Notes under the pieces: generated by a model
What the model was told of the DNA's origin: nothing
Databases searched by the model: none
The model's input: only the letters and a program-made list of their open reading frames with translations
Shown here: positions 48,844 to 58,378 of the stretch, piece after piece
Layout of the letters: the number at the start of each line of letters is the position of its first letter
Numbering within the stretch: position 1 is the stretch's first letter
Made by a program: the position numbers and the translations under genes
Source: Sphingomicrobium arenosum
GTDB taxonomy: Bacteria > Pseudomonadota > Alphaproteobacteria > Sphingomonadales > Sphingomonadaceae
Length of the DNA stretch: 64,000 nucleotides
Assembly: GCF_026157085.1 (NCBI RefSeq)
Contig: NZ_JANPVN010000001.1
Coordinates: forward strand, 930,001 to 994,000
Direction: 5' to 3'

Positions 48844-48971
48844 GTGGCCCGCTAGACGGCCTGTCCGACCGGCGCAACGCTGTGAACGCTCACGCCTGCG
48901 AAAAAGCCATGCCGCGTAACTTTCCACCCCCGCCGCACGTATGATCGAAACGACAGGCGGGAGAAATTTCA

Positions 48972-49745
48972 ATGACCATCATGTCCGATCAGCAGGCCGC
49001 GATCTGCAAGGAAGCCGCGCTCGACGGCAGCGGGCTTACTGCCATGCTCGTCAACGCCAGCCTCAAACCGCCGTCCCAGAAGAGCCACACCGACACGCTG
49101 CTCGACGTGGTCGGCGAAATCTTCACCCGCTCGAACGTTGCCGTCGACCGCCTCCGCCTGTCCGACCACCTCCTCGCCCCCGGCGTCTATCCCGACATGA
49201 CCGACCATGGCTGGGAGCGCGACGACTGGCCGCAGCTCAGCGAGCGCGTCATCGGCGCCGACATCCTCGTCCTCGGCACCCCCATCTGGCTCGGCGAGAA
49301 GTCATCGCTGGCGCAGGCCTTCATCGAAAAGCTCTACGCCCATTCGGGCCAGACCAACCCTGCCGGCCAATATCTCTTCTACGGCAAGGTCGGCGGCTGC
49401 GTCGTCACCGGCAACGAGGACGGCATCAAGGCGGTCGCCGCTTCCTGTCTCTACGCGATGAGCCACGTCGGCTACACCATCCCGCCCCAGGCCGATTGCG
49501 GCTGGATCGGCGAGGCCGGCCCCGGCCCCAGCTACGGCGATGAAAAGGAGGACGGCTCGGGCCGCGTCGGCTTCGACAATCTCTTCACCCAGCGCAACAC
49601 CACCTTCATGGCCTTCAACCTGATGCACTTGGCCCTGATGCTCAAAGCTAGTGACGGCATCCCCGCCGTCGGCAATGTGCGCAGCGACTGGGACGACGGG
49701 TCCAAACCCGGCTGGCCCAACCCCGAATATCGCCTCGAGGACTGA
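48972..49745 (+). CDS. NADPH-dependent FMN reductase/flavodoxin-family protein
   Basis: 257 residues with a flavodoxin-like fold: N-terminal MLVNASLKPPSQKSHT (FMN phosphate loop), GADILVLGTPIWLGEKSS, and GGCVVTGNEDGIKAV. Likely reduces quinones, flavins or a related substrate using NAD(P)H. Slightly longer than the typical family member because of the C-terminal ~60 residues. ATG at 48972 follows GGGAGAA; ATG 48981 is a possible alternative. Confidence 0.82.
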   Translation: MTIMSDQQAAICKEAALDGSGLTAMLVNASLKPPSQKSHTDTLLDVVGEIFTRSNVAVDRLRLSDHLLAPGVYPDMTDHGWERDDWPQLSERVIGADILVLGTPIWLGEKSSLAQAFIEKLYAHSGQTNPAGQYLFYGKVGGCVVTGNEDGIKAVAASCLYAMSHVGYTIPPQADCGWIGEAGPGPSYGDEKEDGSGRVGFDNLFTQRNTTFMAFNLMHLALMLKASDGIPAVGNVRSDWDDGSKPGWPNPEYRLED

Positions 49746-49790
49746 GTTTTCACGAGGGAACCAAGGCTCCCATCTGTTTCTTGACCGCCA

Positions 49791-50525
49791 ATGGACTCCA
49801 AGGACGCACGCCGGGCCCTCAAGGAAGATCACGGCCCCGACAGTTGGCTGCTGGTCGGCTTCCTCGTCGGTGCCGCCGTGCTCGCCGCCATCATCTTTCT
49901 CGCCAACGAGATCATGGAAGGCGATCATTTCGGCTTCGACGAGAAGATCCTTCTCTCGCTGCGCAAGGCCGGCGCGCTCGGCGACCCCACCGCCCCGCAA
50001 TGGATGACCGAGGCGATGATCGACATCACCGCGTTGGGCGGCGTCACCGTCCTCACGCTCGTTACCCTCTTCGCGGTCGGCTACCTGCTCGCCATCGGGC
50101 GCCACAAGGCCGCGCTCTTCGTCTCGGTATCGATCGGTCTCGGTGCGCTGGCGACCAAGCTCGCCAAGGGCATCGTGCTGCGCGAGCGGCCCGACGTCGT
50201 GCCCCACCTCGTCCCCGTCGACACACTGAGTTTTCCCTCGGGCCACTCGCTCAATTCGGCGCTCGTCTATCTGACGCTGGCCGCGCTGGTAGCGCGCACA
50301 CGCACGCACATGGGCGTGCGCCTCTACCTGATGGGCGCCGCGCTCGGCCTTACCTTCCTCATCGGCTTCTCGCGCCTTTATCTCGGGGTGCACTGGCCGA
50401 CCGACGTCCTCGCCGGCTGGGGCCTCGGCGCGCTCTGGGCCGCCGCTTCCTCTCTCGTCGCCAAGCTGTTTCAGCGCGAGGGCAAGGTCGAACCGCCATC
50501 GGAGGGCGAGGAAGTCGAGGAATGA
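49791..50525 (+). CDS. PAP2-family membrane phosphatase
   Basis: 244-residue membrane protein with five or six helices and the three acid-phosphatase motifs KGIVLRERP, PSGHS and SRLYLGVHWPTDV. Members dephosphorylate undecaprenyl pyrophosphate, phosphatidic acid or similar lipids on the periplasmic side. A basic/acidic C-terminal tail ends EGEEVEE. Convergent with the SnoaL-like gene four bases away. Confidence 0.9.
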   Translation: MDSKDARRALKEDHGPDSWLLVGFLVGAAVLAAIIFLANEIMEGDHFGFDEKILLSLRKAGALGDPTAPQWMTEAMIDITALGGVTVLTLVTLFAVGYLLAIGRHKAALFVSVSIGLGALATKLAKGIVLRERPDVVPHLVPVDTLSFPSGHSLNSALVYLTLAALVARTRTHMGVRLYLMGAALGLTFLIGFSRLYLGVHWPTDVLAGWGLGALWAAASSLVAKLFQREGKVEPPSEGEEVEE

Positions 50526-50529
50526 GCGC

Positions 50530-50958
50530 CTAGCGCCAGAGCTGCAACGACCGGATCGCGCCCGCCACGCGCTCGTCGTCCTCGGTGCGGCTCAAGGCGC
50601 GTTCGGTGAGCTGCCACTTGCGGCTCATCGCGCTCTTCTTCCACATATCCTGCAGCCAGAAGGTACCCGACCATGCGCGCCCCTCGAGCGTCATTTCAAG
50701 CTCGGCCTGAGTCGCGAACAAGGCGACACCGCCATGGCGGCGACAATAGATGTTCCCGAAGCGATAGCCCGAACAGCCGAACTGGTCGGGCGCGGCATCG
50801 ATCAGGCTCGAGCGATCGAGCAGCACGGGCTTTGACGCGGCCACCACGAAGCGGAAACTGCGCGCCGTCGCCTGCTTCAGCAGCTTGCGATCACGCTCGA
50901 TCCAGCCCCGCATCCAGCGGTGCTCGGCAGTCTCGATGCTGGCACTGATCTCGGCCAT
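50530..50958 (-). CDS. SnoaL-like/DUF4440 family protein
   Basis: 142 residues of an NTF2-like fold: an N-terminal helix EHRWMRGWIERDRKLLKQA, a cleft-forming middle and a beta-sheet ending LQLWR. No catalytic residues recognised; members include polyketide cyclases and non-enzymatic proteins. It starts by one-base overlap with pgk (TGATG) and so is co-translated with it. Confidence 0.6.
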   Translation of the reverse strand: MAEISASIETAEHRWMRGWIERDRKLLKQATARSFRFVVAASKPVLLDRSSLIDAAPDQFGCSGYRFGNIYCRRHGGVALFATQAELEMTLEGRAWSGTFWLQDMWKKSAMSRKWQLTERALSRTEDDERVAGAIRSLQLWR

Positions 50959-52160
50959 CAGTCGCGCAGCGCCGCCACACCGGGCAGCGCCTTGCCTTCC
51001 ATCCATTCGAGGAACGCCCCGCCCGCAGTGGAGACGAAGCTGAAATCGCCCGCCACGCCGGCCTGGTTCAAGGCGGCGACCGTATCGCCCCCGCCCGCCA
51101 CGCTCGTGAGACTGCCTTCCTTGGTCAGCGCCGCCGCGGTCTGCGCGAGGCTCACCGTGGCGCGGTCGAACGGCTCGGTCTCGAACGCCCCGAGCGGCCC
51201 ATTCCACACCAGCGTCCTGCACGTCTTGAGGACATCGGCGAGCGCCTCGACCGCACTCGGCCCGATGTCGAGGATCATCTCGTCAGCCTCCACCTCATGC
51301 ACGTTGACCGTGCGAAGGCTGTCGGGATGGGCCGCGAACTCCTTCGCCACCACCACGTCATAGGGCAGGTGAATGGTGCAATCGGCCTTGTCGGCGGCGG
51401 CGAAGATGTCGTTCGCCTGCGGCACCAGATCGGCTTCCATCAGGCTCTTTCCCACCGTCACGCCGCGCGCGGCGAGGAAGGTGTTCGCCATCCCTCCGCC
51501 GATGATCAGATGATCGACCTTCTCGACGAGATTCTCGAGCACCGCCAACTTGGTCGAGACCTTCGCCCCGCCGACGACCGCCGCGACCGGATGCTCGGGG
51601 CTCCCCAACGCCGCCTCCAGCGCCTTCAGCTCCGCCTCCATCGCGCGGCCCGCATAGCTCGGCAGATACTGCGTGATGCCGACGGTCGAGGCGTGCGCCC
51701 GGTGCGCCGCCGAAAACGCATCGTTCACATAATAATCGCCGAGCCCCGCCATCGCCTCGGCGAGCGCCGCGTCATTGGCCGTCTCGCCAGCATGAAAGCG
51801 GGTATTCTCCAAAAGCCCGATCGCGCCCGGCAGCATGATCGACACTGCCCGCGCCGCCTCGGGCCCCTGGCAATCCTCGATGTAGCGCACCGACAGCCCC
51901 GTGCGCTCGCGCATCGGCTCGACCAGCAGCGCGGTCGACATGCTCGGTTGCGCCCGCCCCTCGGGCCGCCGGAAGTGCGACAGGACCAGCACCTTGGCGC
52001 CCTTGCCCGCCAATTCCTTCAGTGTCGGCAAATGCGCCCGGATCCGCGTATCGTCGGTGACGTCGCCATCGGCCATCGGCACGTTGAGATCGCAGCGCAC
52101 CAGCACCGTTTTCCCACCGAGGTCGTCGGGCAGGTCGTCGAGGGTCTTGAAGCTCGTCAT
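50958..52160 (-). CDS. pgk: Phosphoglycerate kinase
   Basis: 400-residue glycolytic kinase. N-terminal substrate domain with [19 protein letters not shown] and [10 protein letters not shown]-terminal nucleotide domain with [21 protein letters not shown] and GGGDTVAAL. Full length. gap lies upstream in the same direction, separated by a pair of palindromic repeats. Confidence 0.97.
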   Translation of the reverse strand: MTSFKTLDDLPDDLGGKTVLVRCDLNVPMADGDVTDDTRIRAHLPTLKELAGKGAKVLVLSHFRRPEGRAQPSMSTALLVEPMRERTGLSVRYIEDCQGPEAARAVSIMLPGAIGLLENTRFHAGETANDAALAEAMAGLGDYYVNDAFSAAHRAHASTVGITQYLPSYAGRAMEAELKALEAALGSPEHPVAAVVGGAKVSTKLAVLENLVEKVDHLIIGGGMANTFLAARGVTVGKSLMEADLVPQANDIFAAADKADCTIHLPYDVVVAKEFAAHPDSLRTVNVHEVEADEMILDIGPSAVEALADVLKTCRTLVWNGPLGAFETEPFDRATVSLAQTAAALTKEGSLTSVAGGGDTVAALNQAGVAGDFSFVSTAGGAFLEWMEGKALPGVAALRD

Positions 52161-52169
52161 AAAACTCTC

Positions 52170-52265
52170 CGTCGCCCCAGCGCAGGCTGGGGCCCATGTC
52201 AGCTCAATTCATCCACGACGACGATTGCCAAGCCGGCATGGATCCCAGACTTCGCCGGGATGACG
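52170..52265. repeat. Inverted pair of REP-like palindromic elements between gap and pgk
   Basis: Unit C at 52170-52200 (hairpin CCCCAGC-GCAG-GCTGGGG) and inverted unit D at 52235-52265 (CCCAG-ACTTCGC-CGGGA arms less perfect), 34 bases apart. Same family as 32451-32547 and 59281-59310. Located in a transcribed spacer. Confidence 0.8.
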
Positions 52266-52267
52266 CG

Positions 52268-53275
52268 TCAGAGCTTGCTCGCCATCACGCCCGCGGTATC
52301 GATCATGCGGTTCGAGAAACCCCACTCGTTATCGTACCAGCTCACCACGCGCGCCAGCTTGCCTTCCATCACGCCGGTCTCGAGGCTGTCGACCGTCGAG
52401 CTTGCCGGATGATGGTTGAAATCGCTCGACACCAGCGGCTGCTCGGTAAAGTCGAGCACGCCCTTCATCGCCCCTTCGGCTGCCGCTTTCAGCGCCGCGT
52501 TCAATTCGTCCTTCGACGTGTCGCGACCCGGCTGGAAGACGAGATCGACGAGGCTGACATTGGGCGTCGGCACGCGGATCGAGGAACCGTCCAGCTTGCC
52601 GTTCAATTCGGGCAGCACCAGCCCGACCGCGCGCGCCGCGCCCGTCGTCGTCGGGATCATGTTCTGCGCCCCGCCGCGCGCCCGGCGCATGTCCGAGTGC
52701 ATCTGGTCGAGCATGCGCTGGTCGTTGGTATAGCTGTGCACCGTGGTCATGAAACCGCGCTCGATGCCGACCGTGTCGTTCAAGACCTTGGCGACCGGCG
52801 CGAGGCAGTTGGTGGTGCAGCTGGCGTTCGACACGATGATGTCGTCGCCCGTCAGCGTGTCATGGTTCACGCCATAGACGATGGTCTTCAGATCGCCCTT
52901 CGCCGGGGCCGAGATCAGCACCCGCTTGGCGCCCGCGTCGATGTGCGGCTGGCTCGCCTCGACCGACTGGAAGAAGCCGGTGCATTCGAGCACGATGTCC
53001 ACGCCCATCTCGCCATGCGGCAGCTTGCCGGGATCGCGTTCCTTGGTCACCGCGATACGCTTGCCACCGACGATGATCGCATCCTCGCCATCCACTTCGA
53101 CCGAACCGGGGAAGCGACCATGGGTGCTGTCATATTGGAACAGGAGCGCGTTCGACTTGGCATCGGCAAGATCGTTGATCGCGACCAGTTCGAGATCGTG
53201 ATCGTCGCGCTCCAAGAGCGCGCGGGCCACGAGGCGACCGATGCGGCCGAAACCGTTGATGGCGACTTTAGTCAT
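52268..53275 (-). CDS. gap: Glyceraldehyde-3-phosphate dehydrogenase
   Basis: 335-residue NAD-type GAPDH. N-terminal Rossmann INGFGRIGRLVAR, catalytic SNASCTTNC (Cys153) and the closing WYDNEWGFSNRM. Its 5' end overlaps the tkt 3' end by eight bases. The stop is two bases from the repeat pair that precedes pgk. Confidence 0.98.
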   Translation of the reverse strand: MTKVAINGFGRIGRLVARALLERDDHDLELVAINDLADAKSNALLFQYDSTHGRFPGSVEVDGEDAIIVGGKRIAVTKERDPGKLPHGEMGVDIVLECTGFFQSVEASQPHIDAGAKRVLISAPAKGDLKTIVYGVNHDTLTGDDIIVSNASCTTNCLAPVAKVLNDTVGIERGFMTTVHSYTNDQRMLDQMHSDMRRARGGAQNMIPTTTGAARAVGLVLPELNGKLDGSSIRVPTPNVSLVDLVFQPGRDTSKDELNAALKAAAEGAMKGVLDFTEQPLVSSDFNHHPASSTVDSLETGVMEGKLARVVSWYDNEWGFSNRMIDTAGVMASKL

Positions 53276-55244
53276 TGTTCAAACGCTCCATGATCTTGGA
53301 TTGGATGGCCTCGGGCGTGAAGCCGAATTTCTCGAACAGGTCGGGGGCGGGCGCGCTCGCACCGAAGCTGTCGATGCCGATGTTGAGCCCGTTCTTCATC
53401 GTCATGTCGGACCAGCCGAAGGTCGTCCCCGCCTCGATCGACACGCGCAGGATCTCGCTCGGATCGACCTCGGGCAGGATGTCCGCCTGATAGGCCGCGT
53501 CCTGCGCCCGGAACTTCTCCCAGCTCGGCATCGACACGACATCGGCGCCCACGCCGTCATTCTCCAGCCGCTCGGCCACCTCGGCGGCCAGATGCACTTC
53601 CGAGCCCGTCGCGATCAGAATGACGCGGCGATCCTTCTTGGCGCTCTTGATCCGATAGGCGCCCTTGGCGGTGAGGTTATGTTCGCTCTTCTCCAATCGC
53701 ATCTGCGGCAGCCCCTGCCGCGACAGCGCGAGCAGCGCGGGCCCATCGCCCGCCAGCGCATCGCCCCACGCCTCGGCCGTCTCGACCGCATCGCAGGGCC
53801 GATAGACGGTCAGCCCCGGCATCGCCCGCAGGCTTTGGAGATGCTCGACCGGCTGGTGCGTCGGTCCATCCTCGCCCAGCCCGATAGAATCATGCGTCAT
53901 GACATGGACCACCTTGGCCCCCATCAGCGCACCCAAACGGATCGCCGGGCGCGAATAATCGGCGAAGACGAGGAAGGTGCCGCCATAAGGCAGCACCCCG
54001 CCATGCAGCGCCATGCCGTTCATCGCCGCGGCCATGCCGAATTCGCGGATACCGTAATAGATGTAGCGCCCGCCGTAATTCTTGGCATCGAGCGGCCCGA
54101 TCCCGCCCGCCTTGGTGTTGTTCGAACCGGTAAGGTCGGCCGACCCGCCGATGGTCGCGGGAATCGCCTCGTTGATCGCGGCCAGCACGATCTCGCTCGC
54201 CTTGCGCGTCGCCATCTTCTCAGGGTTCGCGATCAGCTTCTCGATCAGCTGCCCCTGCCAGCGCCGGTCCCACTTGCCGTCGAGCTGGTCCTTGAACGCC
54301 TGGGCCTTGTCCGACGCCGCCAGCCGCTCTTCCCACGCTTGTTTCTCAGCCTGCGCGCGCTGGCCGATCGCGGTCCACGCCTCGCGCACGTCGTCGGGGA
54401 TGACGAAGGGCTCGGCGTCCCAGCCCAGCTCCTCGCGCGCCTTGGCGATCTCGTCCTCGCCCAAGGGCGCGCCATGCGTCGCCGCCGTGCCCTGCTTGGT
54501 CGGCGCGCCATAGCCGATGGTCGTCTTGCAGCGGATGATTGAAGGCTTGTTGACCTTCTTCGCCTCGGCGATCGCGCGGCTGACCGCATCGGCGCTCATG
54601 CCGTCGCATTCATGCGTCGACCAGCCCATCGCCTCGTGCCGCCCGAGCACATCCTCGGTGCGCGACAGGTCGGTCGACCCGTCGATGGTGATTTCATTGT
54701 CGTCCCACAGCACGATCAGCCGCCCGAGCTGCAAGTGCCCGGCCAGTCCCGCCGCCTCATGGTTGATGCCTTCCATCAGGCAGCCGTCACCCGCGATCAC
54801 ATAGGTGTGGTGATCGACCAGCTCGTCGCCATAAATGGCATTCAAATGCCGCTCGGCAATCGCCATGCCCACCGCGGTGGCGAGCCCCTGCCCCAGCGGC
54901 CCCGTCGTCGTCTCGACGCCTGCCAGCAGGAAATTCTCGGGATGCCCCGCGCACGGGCTCTTCAGCTGCCGGAAATCCTTGATCTCCTGCATCGTCGGAT
55001 GCGCATAGCCCGACAGGTGCAGCAGCGAATAGGCGAGCATCGAGCCATGCCCCGCCGACAGCACGAAGCGGTCGCGGTCGGGCCAGTGCGGATCGGACGG
55101 ATCATGCTTGAGATGATCGGCATAGAGCGCCACGGCGGCGTCGGCCATGCCCATCGGCATACCGGGATGACCCGAATTGGCGGCTTGCACCGCGTCCATC
55201 GAGAGGGCGCGAATGGCATTGGCTAGGCGGCGCTTGGTCGGCAT
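53268..55244 (-). CDS. tkt: Transketolase
   Basis: 658-residue thiamine-diphosphate enzyme of the pentose phosphate and Calvin-type pathways. N-terminal MDAVQAANSGHPGMPMGMAD, the TPP motif GDGCLMEGINHEAAGLAGHL with WDDNEITIDG, and the pyrimidine-domain GEDGPTHQPVEHL. ATG 55244 gives the standard N-terminus. First gene of the tkt-gap-pgk series. Confidence 0.97.
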   Translation of the reverse strand: MPTKRRLANAIRALSMDAVQAANSGHPGMPMGMADAAVALYADHLKHDPSDPHWPDRDRFVLSAGHGSMLAYSLLHLSGYAHPTMQEIKDFRQLKSPCAGHPENFLLAGVETTTGPLGQGLATAVGMAIAERHLNAIYGDELVDHHTYVIAGDGCLMEGINHEAAGLAGHLQLGRLIVLWDDNEITIDGSTDLSRTEDVLGRHEAMGWSTHECDGMSADAVSRAIAEAKKVNKPSIIRCKTTIGYGAPTKQGTAATHGAPLGEDEIAKAREELGWDAEPFVIPDDVREAWTAIGQRAQAEKQAWEERLAASDKAQAFKDQLDGKWDRRWQGQLIEKLIANPEKMATRKASEIVLAAINEAIPATIGGSADLTGSNNTKAGGIGPLDAKNYGGRYIYYGIREFGMAAAMNGMALHGGVLPYGGTFLVFADYSRPAIRLGALMGAKVVHVMTHDSIGLGEDGPTHQPVEHLQSLRAMPGLTVYRPCDAVETAEAWGDALAGDGPALLALSRQGLPQMRLEKSEHNLTAKGAYRIKSAKKDRRVILIATGSEVHLAAEVAERLENDGVGADVVSMPSWEKFRAQDAAYQADILPEVDPSEILRVSIEAGTTFGWSDMTMKNGLNIGIDSFGASAPAPDLFEKFGFTPEAIQSKIMERLNND

Positions 55245-55409
55245 GCCGGCTCCTTGTGGCATAGATCCCCGGGCGGGCCGCGGGCGCCCACCCCTCTACG
55301 CGCCGCTATTGCTCCCTCGCGGCCAGTCGTCAACCATGTGGGAGCGCTCCCTTCACCCTTTTTGGGACTTCGCTTGGCAATCCACGGCCCGAGCGCTAGG
55401 CGTTTAACC

Positions 55410-55595
55410 ATGTCGTCCGACCGCCTCTCCGCCGCGCTTGCCCGCGCCGAAACCGCCTGCGAGCGGATCGACGGGGCGATGGCGCGGATCGAGAAACAGT
55501 CCGAACGCGACGATGCCCTGCGCGAGGACGTGCGCGCCGCGCTCGCCGAGCTCGACCAGCTCATCGCCGCCCGTGAAAACGAGGATGCCGCATGA
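55410..55595 (+). CDS. Small coiled-coil protein upstream of zapA
   Basis: 61 residues, wholly helical and charged (ALARAETACERIDGAMARIEKQ), typical of a short coiled coil. Overlaps zapA by four bases (ATGA). A small heptad protein in this position is common in alphaproteobacteria and may partner ZapA, but its function is not established. Confidence 0.65.
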   Translation: MSSDRLSAALARAETACERIDGAMARIEKQSERDDALREDVRAALAELDQLIAARENEDAA

Positions 55596-55897
55596 GCGAG
55601 GTTACCCTCCACATCAACGGCCGCGACTATAAGGTCCGCGCCCGCGACGGCGAGGAGGAACAGCTGGTGCGCGCCGGCCATCTCGTCGAACAGCGCTGCA
55701 ACGACGCGCGCTCGGCCATGGGCACCCTGTCCGACGCCAGCCTCTATTTCTACGCCGCCCTCATGCTCGCCGACGACCTCGCGGGCGGCAAGAGTGCCGC
55801 GCCCGTACAAGAGGACGAAGCGACCGCCGCCCGCGCCGAAGCCCTCGCCGACCGGCTGGAGGCCATCGCAATTCGCCTTGAGAAGGCGGCCCGCTAG
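55592..55897 (+). CDS. zapA: Cell division protein ZapA
   Basis: 101-residue FtsZ-ring-associated protein. The N-terminal SEVTLHINGRDYKVRARDGEEEQL is the ZapA core and the C-terminus is a dimerising helix. The next gene downstream is 6S RNA then the 5-FCL gene, the usual alphaproteobacterial order. Confidence 0.9.
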   Translation: MSEVTLHINGRDYKVRARDGEEEQLVRAGHLVEQRCNDARSAMGTLSDASLYFYAALMLADDLAGGKSAAPVQEDEATAARAEALADRLEAIAIRLEKAAR

Positions 55898-55899
55898 GC

Positions 55900-56042
55900 C
55901 TACATGGGGTCTGACGGGTACTGCCGGGCACGAGCCACGACTATCCCTGAGGCTTTCTACATCCTAGGGAGCTGTCCCTACCTGGACCCTGGTCCGGGAT
56001 ATATGGCGCCCACCTGACGTTCTGGCGTCAGAGGATTAAGAG
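55900..56042 (+). ncRNA. ssrS: 6S RNA
   Basis: The 155-base gap between zapA and the 5-formyl-THF cyclo-ligase gene is the classic position of 6S RNA, which binds sigma-70 RNA polymerase in stationary phase. Visible pieces fit: GGACC/GGTCC hairpin near 55985-55996, TATCCC (55940-55945) pairing with GGGATA (55997-56002) around a central bubble, and a 3' hairpin TGACG/CGTCA (56017-56033). The ends are approximate. Confidence 0.7.
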
Positions 56043-56052
56043 GCAAACGACC

Positions 56053-56655
56053 ATGGCGGTCCCGTCACCCGAACATCTGGCCCCCGATGCCACCAAGCAG
56101 GACATCCGGCGATCCTTGCGCGAGGAACGTCGCCAGTTCGTCTGCAATCTCGAGCCCTCGACCCGCCATGCGCTCGAGGAGCAGCTCGCCGAGCTCATCG
56201 CTCCCATGCTCGCCAGCGCGCGCGTCATCGGTGCCTATTCGCCCATCGGCGGCGAGATCAGCCCGCTGCCCGCGCTCGCCCGCGCCAAGCGGCTGGGGCG
56301 GACCATCGCTTATCCCACCTTCGAGGGCGACAACGACCATTTCATCTATCGCGCGGGCGAACCCGATATCCCTGGGCCGCATCGCATCAACCAGCCGCGC
56401 CCGACCTGCCCCGAGGCTTCCCCCGACCTCGTCCTCATCCCGCTGCTCGCGGTGGGCAATCGCGGCTATCGCATCGGCCAGGGCGCCGGCCATTTCGACC
56501 GCGTCCTGCCGCATCTCCACGGTGCGCGCTTCGTCGGGCTGGGCTGGCAGATGCAACGCCTCGACCAGGACCTGCCGCACGACGAATGGGACGTGCCGCT
56601 CCACTATTTCGTCACCCCCCGCGGCATCGAGGATTTCACCACCGATGGACAATGA
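56053..56655 (+). CDS. fau: 5-formyltetrahydrofolate cyclo-ligase
   Basis: 200-residue enzyme converting 5-formyl-THF to 5,10-methenyl-THF with ATP. The C-terminal GYRIGQGAGHFDRVLP is the family's G-rich ATP/substrate loop (usual form GYRLGYGGGYYDR; two Tyr are His/Gln here). Located next to 6S RNA and overlapping the next gene by 11 bases. Confidence 0.9.
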   Translation: MAVPSPEHLAPDATKQDIRRSLREERRQFVCNLEPSTRHALEEQLAELIAPMLASARVIGAYSPIGGEISPLPALARAKRLGRTIAYPTFEGDNDHFIYRAGEPDIPGPHRINQPRPTCPEASPDLVLIPLLAVGNRGYRIGQGAGHFDRVLPHLHGARFVGLGWQMQRLDQDLPHDEWDVPLHYFVTPRGIEDFTTDGQ

Positions 56656-56866
56656 AGTGCACGAGCCCAAGTCGCGCGTCGCCATCGGCATCGCGCTCAT
56701 CCTCGCCTGGCTCACCGCCTATGTCGTGGTCGCGCTTCTTTTCTTCGACCTCATCGCCGGCTGGCCCGCGCTCGCGCAAATGCCCTTCTTCCTCGTCATC
56801 GGCATCGCCTGGATCGCGCCGTTGAAGCCCCTCCTCGCCTGGATGGAAACCGGCCACCAGCGCTAG
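56645..56866 (+). CDS. DUF2842 family membrane protein
   Basis: 73 residues with two membrane helices (AIGIALILAWLTAYVVVALLF split, and MPFFLVIGIAWIAPLKPLLAWM). Ends METGHQR. Function unknown. Start ATG 56645 lies 11 bases inside the preceding gene; a good terminator follows. Confidence 0.7.
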   Translation: MDNEVHEPKSRVAIGIALILAWLTAYVVVALLFFDLIAGWPALAQMPFFLVIGIAWIAPLKPLLAWMETGHQR

Positions 56867-56890
56867 TCGCCGCAGCCTTCGCCACAAACG

Positions 56891-56920
56891 AAAAAAGCCC
56901 CGAGCAATCGGAGCCTTTTA
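56891..56920 (+). terminator. Intrinsic terminator after the DUF2842 gene
   Basis: A-run, GC-rich stem (GCCCCGA / TCGGAGC) with a GCAA loop, then CTTTT on the plus strand. The flanking A6 and T4 tracts could also serve the minus strand. Confidence 0.75.
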
Positions 56921-56957
56921 TCATTCGATCTGTTCGAAGACCAAGCCGTGCGAATGG

Positions 56958-56977
56958 GCCACTTCCCTCAGGGCAAG

Positions 56978-56981
<4 letters not shown>
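56958..56981 (-). terminator. Hairpin starting at the tRNA-Asp discriminator base
   Basis: On the minus strand the first arm GCCACTT (56981-56975) begins at G73 and includes the CCA; after a bulged G, CCC-TGA-GGG and AAGTGGC (56964-56958) close a 10-bp stem with a triloop. No T-run follows. It can act as a 3'-trailer terminator or compete with CCA-end exposure. Confidence 0.5.
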
Positions 56982-57054
<73 letters not shown>

Positions 57055-57109
57055 ATCGGCTTGGTGGCGGCGAACTATGACAGGCTCGCCCACCTGTCAA
57101 ACACTAATT

Positions 57110-58267
57110 TCAATCTTTTTCCTCTTCCTCGCCGACATGGGTCAACGTGCCATGCTCGAACAGGAAACCGGCGATGTCGGGCGTGCCTGCCGCGGCGAAA
57201 ACGGTTTTAATGATGATGAGCAAGGGCACCGCCAGAAGCGCACCGAGGAAGCCCCAGATCCACAGCCAGAAACTCAATGAAATCAGGATCAGCAGCGGCG
57301 ACAGGCTGACCCTTTTGCCGACCACCATCGGGGTGATCACATTGGCCTCGAGGTTGTGCAGCACGATGAACACCAGCGGCGGCAGCATCGCGGCCCATAC
57401 GTCGACGAAGCTCATCAATCCTCCGATCGCCAGCAGGATCGCGGCGAAGATCGGCCCGAGATAAGGGATGAAATTGGTCACCGCGACGATCCCGCCCCAC
57501 ATGATCGGGCTGTCCATGCCGAGCGCCCACAGGATGAGCGCGGTCAGCGTGCCCAGCGTCACGTTGATGAAGGTGATAGTGCCGATGTAGGTCGAGGTCG
57601 CATCGACGACCTGCTGGATCACCCGCGCCGTCGTCAGCGCGCCCTCGAAGCTGCCGCGGCTGGTGATGGTACGCTCGCGCATCCGCGTCCAGCGCGACAG
57701 GAAGAAGAAGATCACCAGCATCGCGAAGAACATCTGCACGATCGCCACCGGCGCCGAGGTCGCGAACAGGTCGAGCAGCGAATCGGGTGTCGTCAGCGTG
57801 ACGCTGGCCTGTTCGCCGCCCGACACGGCGATATCGTCGAAGATGCCCTCGATGAACGCTTCGAGCTGCGCATAATATTGCATGATCGGCAGCACCGTTT
57901 CGCGGATGCGGTCGATCCGCTCGGGGATCAGCGCGAAATAGTCGATCGCGGGCAGCACGATCGAGGCGATGACGAAGGCGGCGAAGGCGATGAACAGCAG
58001 CAGCGACACGATTGCCGCCAGCCCGCTGGGAACGCCGCGCCGCTCGAACCATTCGAGCACCGGCACCAGCGCGATGGCGATCACCATCGCCGCCGTCACC
58101 GGCAGGAAGAATTCCGCCCCCGCCTGCAATGCGAAGGGCAAGGCGAACAGGAAGCCCGCCCCCAGCACCAGCGCGATCGCGGCCAGGAGCCGCACCCGCT
58201 TCACCTCGAGCGTATGGCTGTCCTGATATTCGATCGGGGCATCGGGATATTGGTGCGGCTCGGCCAT
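57110..58267 (-). CDS. AI-2E family transporter-type membrane protein
   Basis: 385-residue protein with about eight membrane helices and the family pattern VTNFIPYLGPIFAAILL, LHNLEANVITPMVVGKRVSLSPL and FWLWIWGFLGALLAVPLL. Members include PerM/TqsA-type permeases; the true substrate is usually unknown. ATG 58267 is chosen; an in-frame ATG at 58294 is possible. It reads away from the beta-barrel gene. Confidence 0.88.
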   Translation of the reverse strand: MAEPHQYPDAPIEYQDSHTLEVKRVRLLAAIALVLGAGFLFALPFALQAGAEFFLPVTAAMVIAIALVPVLEWFERRGVPSGLAAIVSLLLFIAFAAFVIASIVLPAIDYFALIPERIDRIRETVLPIMQYYAQLEAFIEGIFDDIAVSGGEQASVTLTTPDSLLDLFATSAPVAIVQMFFAMLVIFFFLSRWTRMRERTITSRGSFEGALTTARVIQQVVDATSTYIGTITFINVTLGTLTALILWALGMDSPIMWGGIVAVTNFIPYLGPIFAAILLAIGGLMSFVDVWAAMLPPLVFIVLHNLEANVITPMVVGKRVSLSPLLILISLSFWLWIWGFLGALLAVPLLIIIKTVFAAAGTPDIAGFLFEHGTLTHVGEEEEKD

Positions 58268-58378
58268 TTCGGCAGCGTAGCGAGCGCGCTCCAAGCCGCA
58301 AGTGACAAAGTGGATGACGAAGCGGGGAAAGGTCGCCCCTCCCCCGCTCCTGTCATCGCATCATCGTGTCGAGGCCGG

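Noticed and set aside
55373..55401. TTGGCA-N17-TAGGCG as a zapA-operon promoter
   Set aside because: The -10 is too poor to support without mapping data.
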